Assembly: GCF_032271945.1 (NCBI RefSeq)
Contig: NZ_CP130319.1
Location: 3,119,001 to 3,183,000 of the forward strand
Direction: 5' to 3'
Source: Paenibacillus sp. MBLB1832
GTDB taxonomy: Bacteria > Bacillota > Bacilli > Paenibacillales > NBRC-103111
Length of the DNA: 64,000 bases
This document shows positions 62,349 to 64,000 of the stretch, piece by piece. The notes beneath the pieces were generated by a model. The model worked only from the letters and a program-made list of their open reading frames with translations. It did not search any database and had not been told where the DNA came from. Positions within the stretch are counted from its first letter, which is position 1. Each line of letters begins with the position of its first letter. The translations under genes were made by a program, and so were the position numbers.

Positions 62349-64000
62349 CTACATCACTCGCTTAAACATTTTTTCTAGCTCATAGGTCGTAAAACTGACA
62401 ACGATCGGACGTCCATGCGGACATGTATATGGATTTCGACATCCAGCAAGCCGATCAATCAGCGTTTCCATTTCGAGTCTGCTCAAACTTTGATTCGCTT
62501 TGATGGAAGCTTTGCATGAGCACATGATGGAAGCTTTCTCACGCAGCTTTGAGATATCGAGTGTTTTGCGATCGGAAATCATCAGCTCGCACATTTCTTC
62601 AACGATCGCTTTCTCTTCTCCTGCTGGGAACCAATGCGGGTGAGCCCGAACGAGGAAGGTGTTGCCGCCGAAGGCTTCCATGTAGACACCAACCTGTTCG
62701 AAAAGCGCCAGCTTATCTGTAATCACACCCGCTTCCGAAGGGGTAAATTCCAACGTAATCGGCACAAGCAATTCTTGGCTCGCCTCAGCAGGATTGCCAA
62801 AACGTTCATAAAAATATTCATAGTGAATACGTTCATGCGCCGCATGTTGATCGATCAAATATAAGCCCAATTCATTTTGTGCAATGACATACGTACCATG
62901 CATTTGACCAATGGGATCCAAGCTCGGAAAGGACGGCAGCTTCGGCGCACTTCCCTCTTCATTCGAGGGCATCACATCCATGAAAGCTTCATTCGTTCGA
63001 CGCTGTTGCTGAATGGATACTTGACGATTCGGCGCATCGATTGTAGGCGTGTAGCTAGGCGAAGTTGGCCGTGCGCTACCTTGAGTTGGCGACGGCATCG
63101 GTGTCCGAGCGGGTTCCCGATACTCTGGGGCTCGCTCTTTGATATGGGAAGACCACTCAGCATTTAATTTCATCTGGGTACTTTTCACTTTATCCGTTTT
63201 ATCTTCCTGGTGATCCTTATAAAATTCAGCTTCCAGCTCGCCGCCGCGATTCTCTTTGCGCGGAGCTGGCGTTTCAACCGTACGTGAGAGTTCCATTTGC
63301 TCTTGCACGTAGGCGCCCTTGGGCTCAGACGGCTTGATTCCCTGCGGAATCAGCACTTGTCTGCCAAAAAGCCGTTTTACCTCGGCTTCAATCAACGCCG
63401 TTAACTCCGCTTCCTTACTGAAGCGGACTTCGAGCTTGGATGGATGGACGTTCACATCCACCAAGGACGGATCCATCCCGATGTGCAACGCTGCAACGGG
63501 ATAGCGGTTGATTGGCAGCAGGGTGTGATATCCCTGCAGCAAGGCTTGGTTCAGCGCGAAGTTACGCACGTATCGACCATTCACAATGGTCGAGATACCG
63601 CCGCGGTTCGCGCGGGTCATTTCGGGCTTCGCCACGAAGCCCGAGATGGTGTAATCCAAGCTTTCCACTTGGAGTGGAAGCATTTGTTTGGCAATCGCGG
63701 TGCCATAGATGCCCGCGATGACTTGTAAGAGGTCGCCGTTGCCCAATGTTTGGAGCAGCGTGTTGCCGTTATGTTTTAACGTAAAGCCAATGCCGGGATG
63801 AGCTAGCGCAAGACGATACATATAATCTGAAATATGACCGAGCTCGGTCTGGATCGTTTTCATATATTTTAATCGAGCTGGCGTATTATAAAATAAATCT
63901 CTGACTGTCACCTCTGTACCGCGTGAGGCCGCCGTTTCCTCCACACCCCGAATCGTACCGCCTTCGATGGAGATTTTACGCGCAAGACCATCGTTCGTGG
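62349..64000 (-). CDS. mutL: DNA mismatch repair protein MutL, 5' end missing
   Basis: The gene runs off the window; about 550 codons are present with the frame open to base 64000 (GLARKISIEGG is readable up to the edge). Late N-terminal ATPase motifs are visible (SRGTEVTVRDLFYNTPARLKY, split here as landmark; FVAKPEMTRANR), then a Pro-rich linker (about 62960-63300), and the C-terminal endonuclease with DQHAAHERIHYE, CSCKASIKA, CPHGRPIVV and a closing FKRVM. It works with MutS in mismatch repair and nicks DNA, since no MutH is used here. It heads the mutL-methyltransferase-miaA operon. Confidence 0.95.
   Translation of the reverse strand, partial: TNDGLARKISIEGGTIRGVEETAASRGTEVTVRDLFYNTPARLKYMKTIQTELGHISDYMYRLALAHPGIGFTLKHNGNTLLQTLGNGDLLQVIAGIYGTAIAKQMLPLQVESLDYTISGFVAKPEMTRANRGGISTIVNGRYVRNFALNQALLQGYHTLLPINRYPVAALHIGMDPSLVDVNVHPSKLEVRFSKEAELTALIEAEVKRLFGRQVLIPQGIKPSEPKGAYVQEQMELSRTVETPAPRKENRGGELEAEFYKDHQEDKTDKVKSTQMKLNAEWSSHIKERAPEYREPARTPMPSPTQGSARPTSPSYTPTIDAPNRQVSIQQQRRTNEAFMDVMPSNEEGSAPKLPSFPSLDPIGQMHGTYVIAQNELGLYLIDQHAAHERIHYEYFYERFGNPAEASQELLVPITLEFTPSEAGVITDKLALFEQVGVYMEAFGGNTFLVRAHPHWFPAGEEKAIVEEMCELMISDRKTLDISKLREKASIMCSCKASIKANQSLSRLEMETLIDRLAGCRNPYTCPHGRPIVVSFTTYELEKMFKRVM

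Overview
The window reads as ordinary chromosome of an endospore-forming, low-to-mid GC Gram-positive, most likely Paenibacillaceae (Paenibacillus or a close relative). The reasons are strong AGGAGG-type ribosome binding sites, the Bacillus-type blocks mutL-methyltransferase-miaA-hfq and spoVK-hflX-ynbB-glnR-glnA, a lexA/yneA divergon with CGAAC-N4-GTTCG operators, kapB, mrfAB, efeUOB and a Firmicutes-type Tad pilus locus. I see no rRNA, tRNA, CRISPR array, prophage or insertion sequence. No stretch longer than 300 bases lacks a gene. Most genes lie on the minus strand.

Layout: 1-1.9 kb holds a small unknown gene, a three-gene operon ending in kapB, and a small basic protein. 1.9-8.7 kb holds three different ABC-F ribosome-associated ATPases, an M42 peptidase and a Dabb protein. 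8.7-19.25 kb is a Tad/Flp pilus operon read leftwards: 34-aa membrane ORF, TadZ, TadA, TadB, TadC, Flp1-like pilin, TadE-like, DUF5702-like, TadE-like, prepilin peptidase, FHA protein. Its only visible promoter is separated from the first gene by a strong hairpin with a U-run. 19.25-22.0 kb holds a thioesterase, TspO and a Ser/Thr kinase fused to a P-loop-like domain that has lost its lysine. 22.1-30.1 kb carries an RlmM-like methyltransferase, an orphan ABC ATPase and a DNA-repair group (nfo, an Fpg paralogue, mrfB, mrfA).

30.2-34 kb holds a nitroreductase and a three-gene operon with two acyltransferase-like proteins and a membrane hydrolase, then a 34-aa membrane ORF and rnz. 35-39.2 kb has metH and mtnD, divergent. 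39.3-41.6 kb has a HAD phosphatase, ynzC, yneA and lexA with clustered LexA boxes. 41.7-47.5 kb has an M29 aminopeptidase, glnA, glnR, ynbB and hflX. 47.7-51.7 kb is efeB-efeO-efeU with a Fur box. 51.8-60 kb has spoVK, two GNATs, an SDR, a DUF218 protein, an esterase, a lipoprotein cyclophilin and a class A PBP. 60.2-64 kb has hfq, miaA, a methyltransferase and the 3' part of mutL, cut by the window end.

The least explained parts are the attenuator-like leader of the Tad operon, the kinase/FHA pair around that locus, a LexA-like box inside the predicted mrfAB promoter, the acyltransferase operon, and several unassigned RNA hairpins. Functions come from recognised motifs and gene order; no database search was possible.
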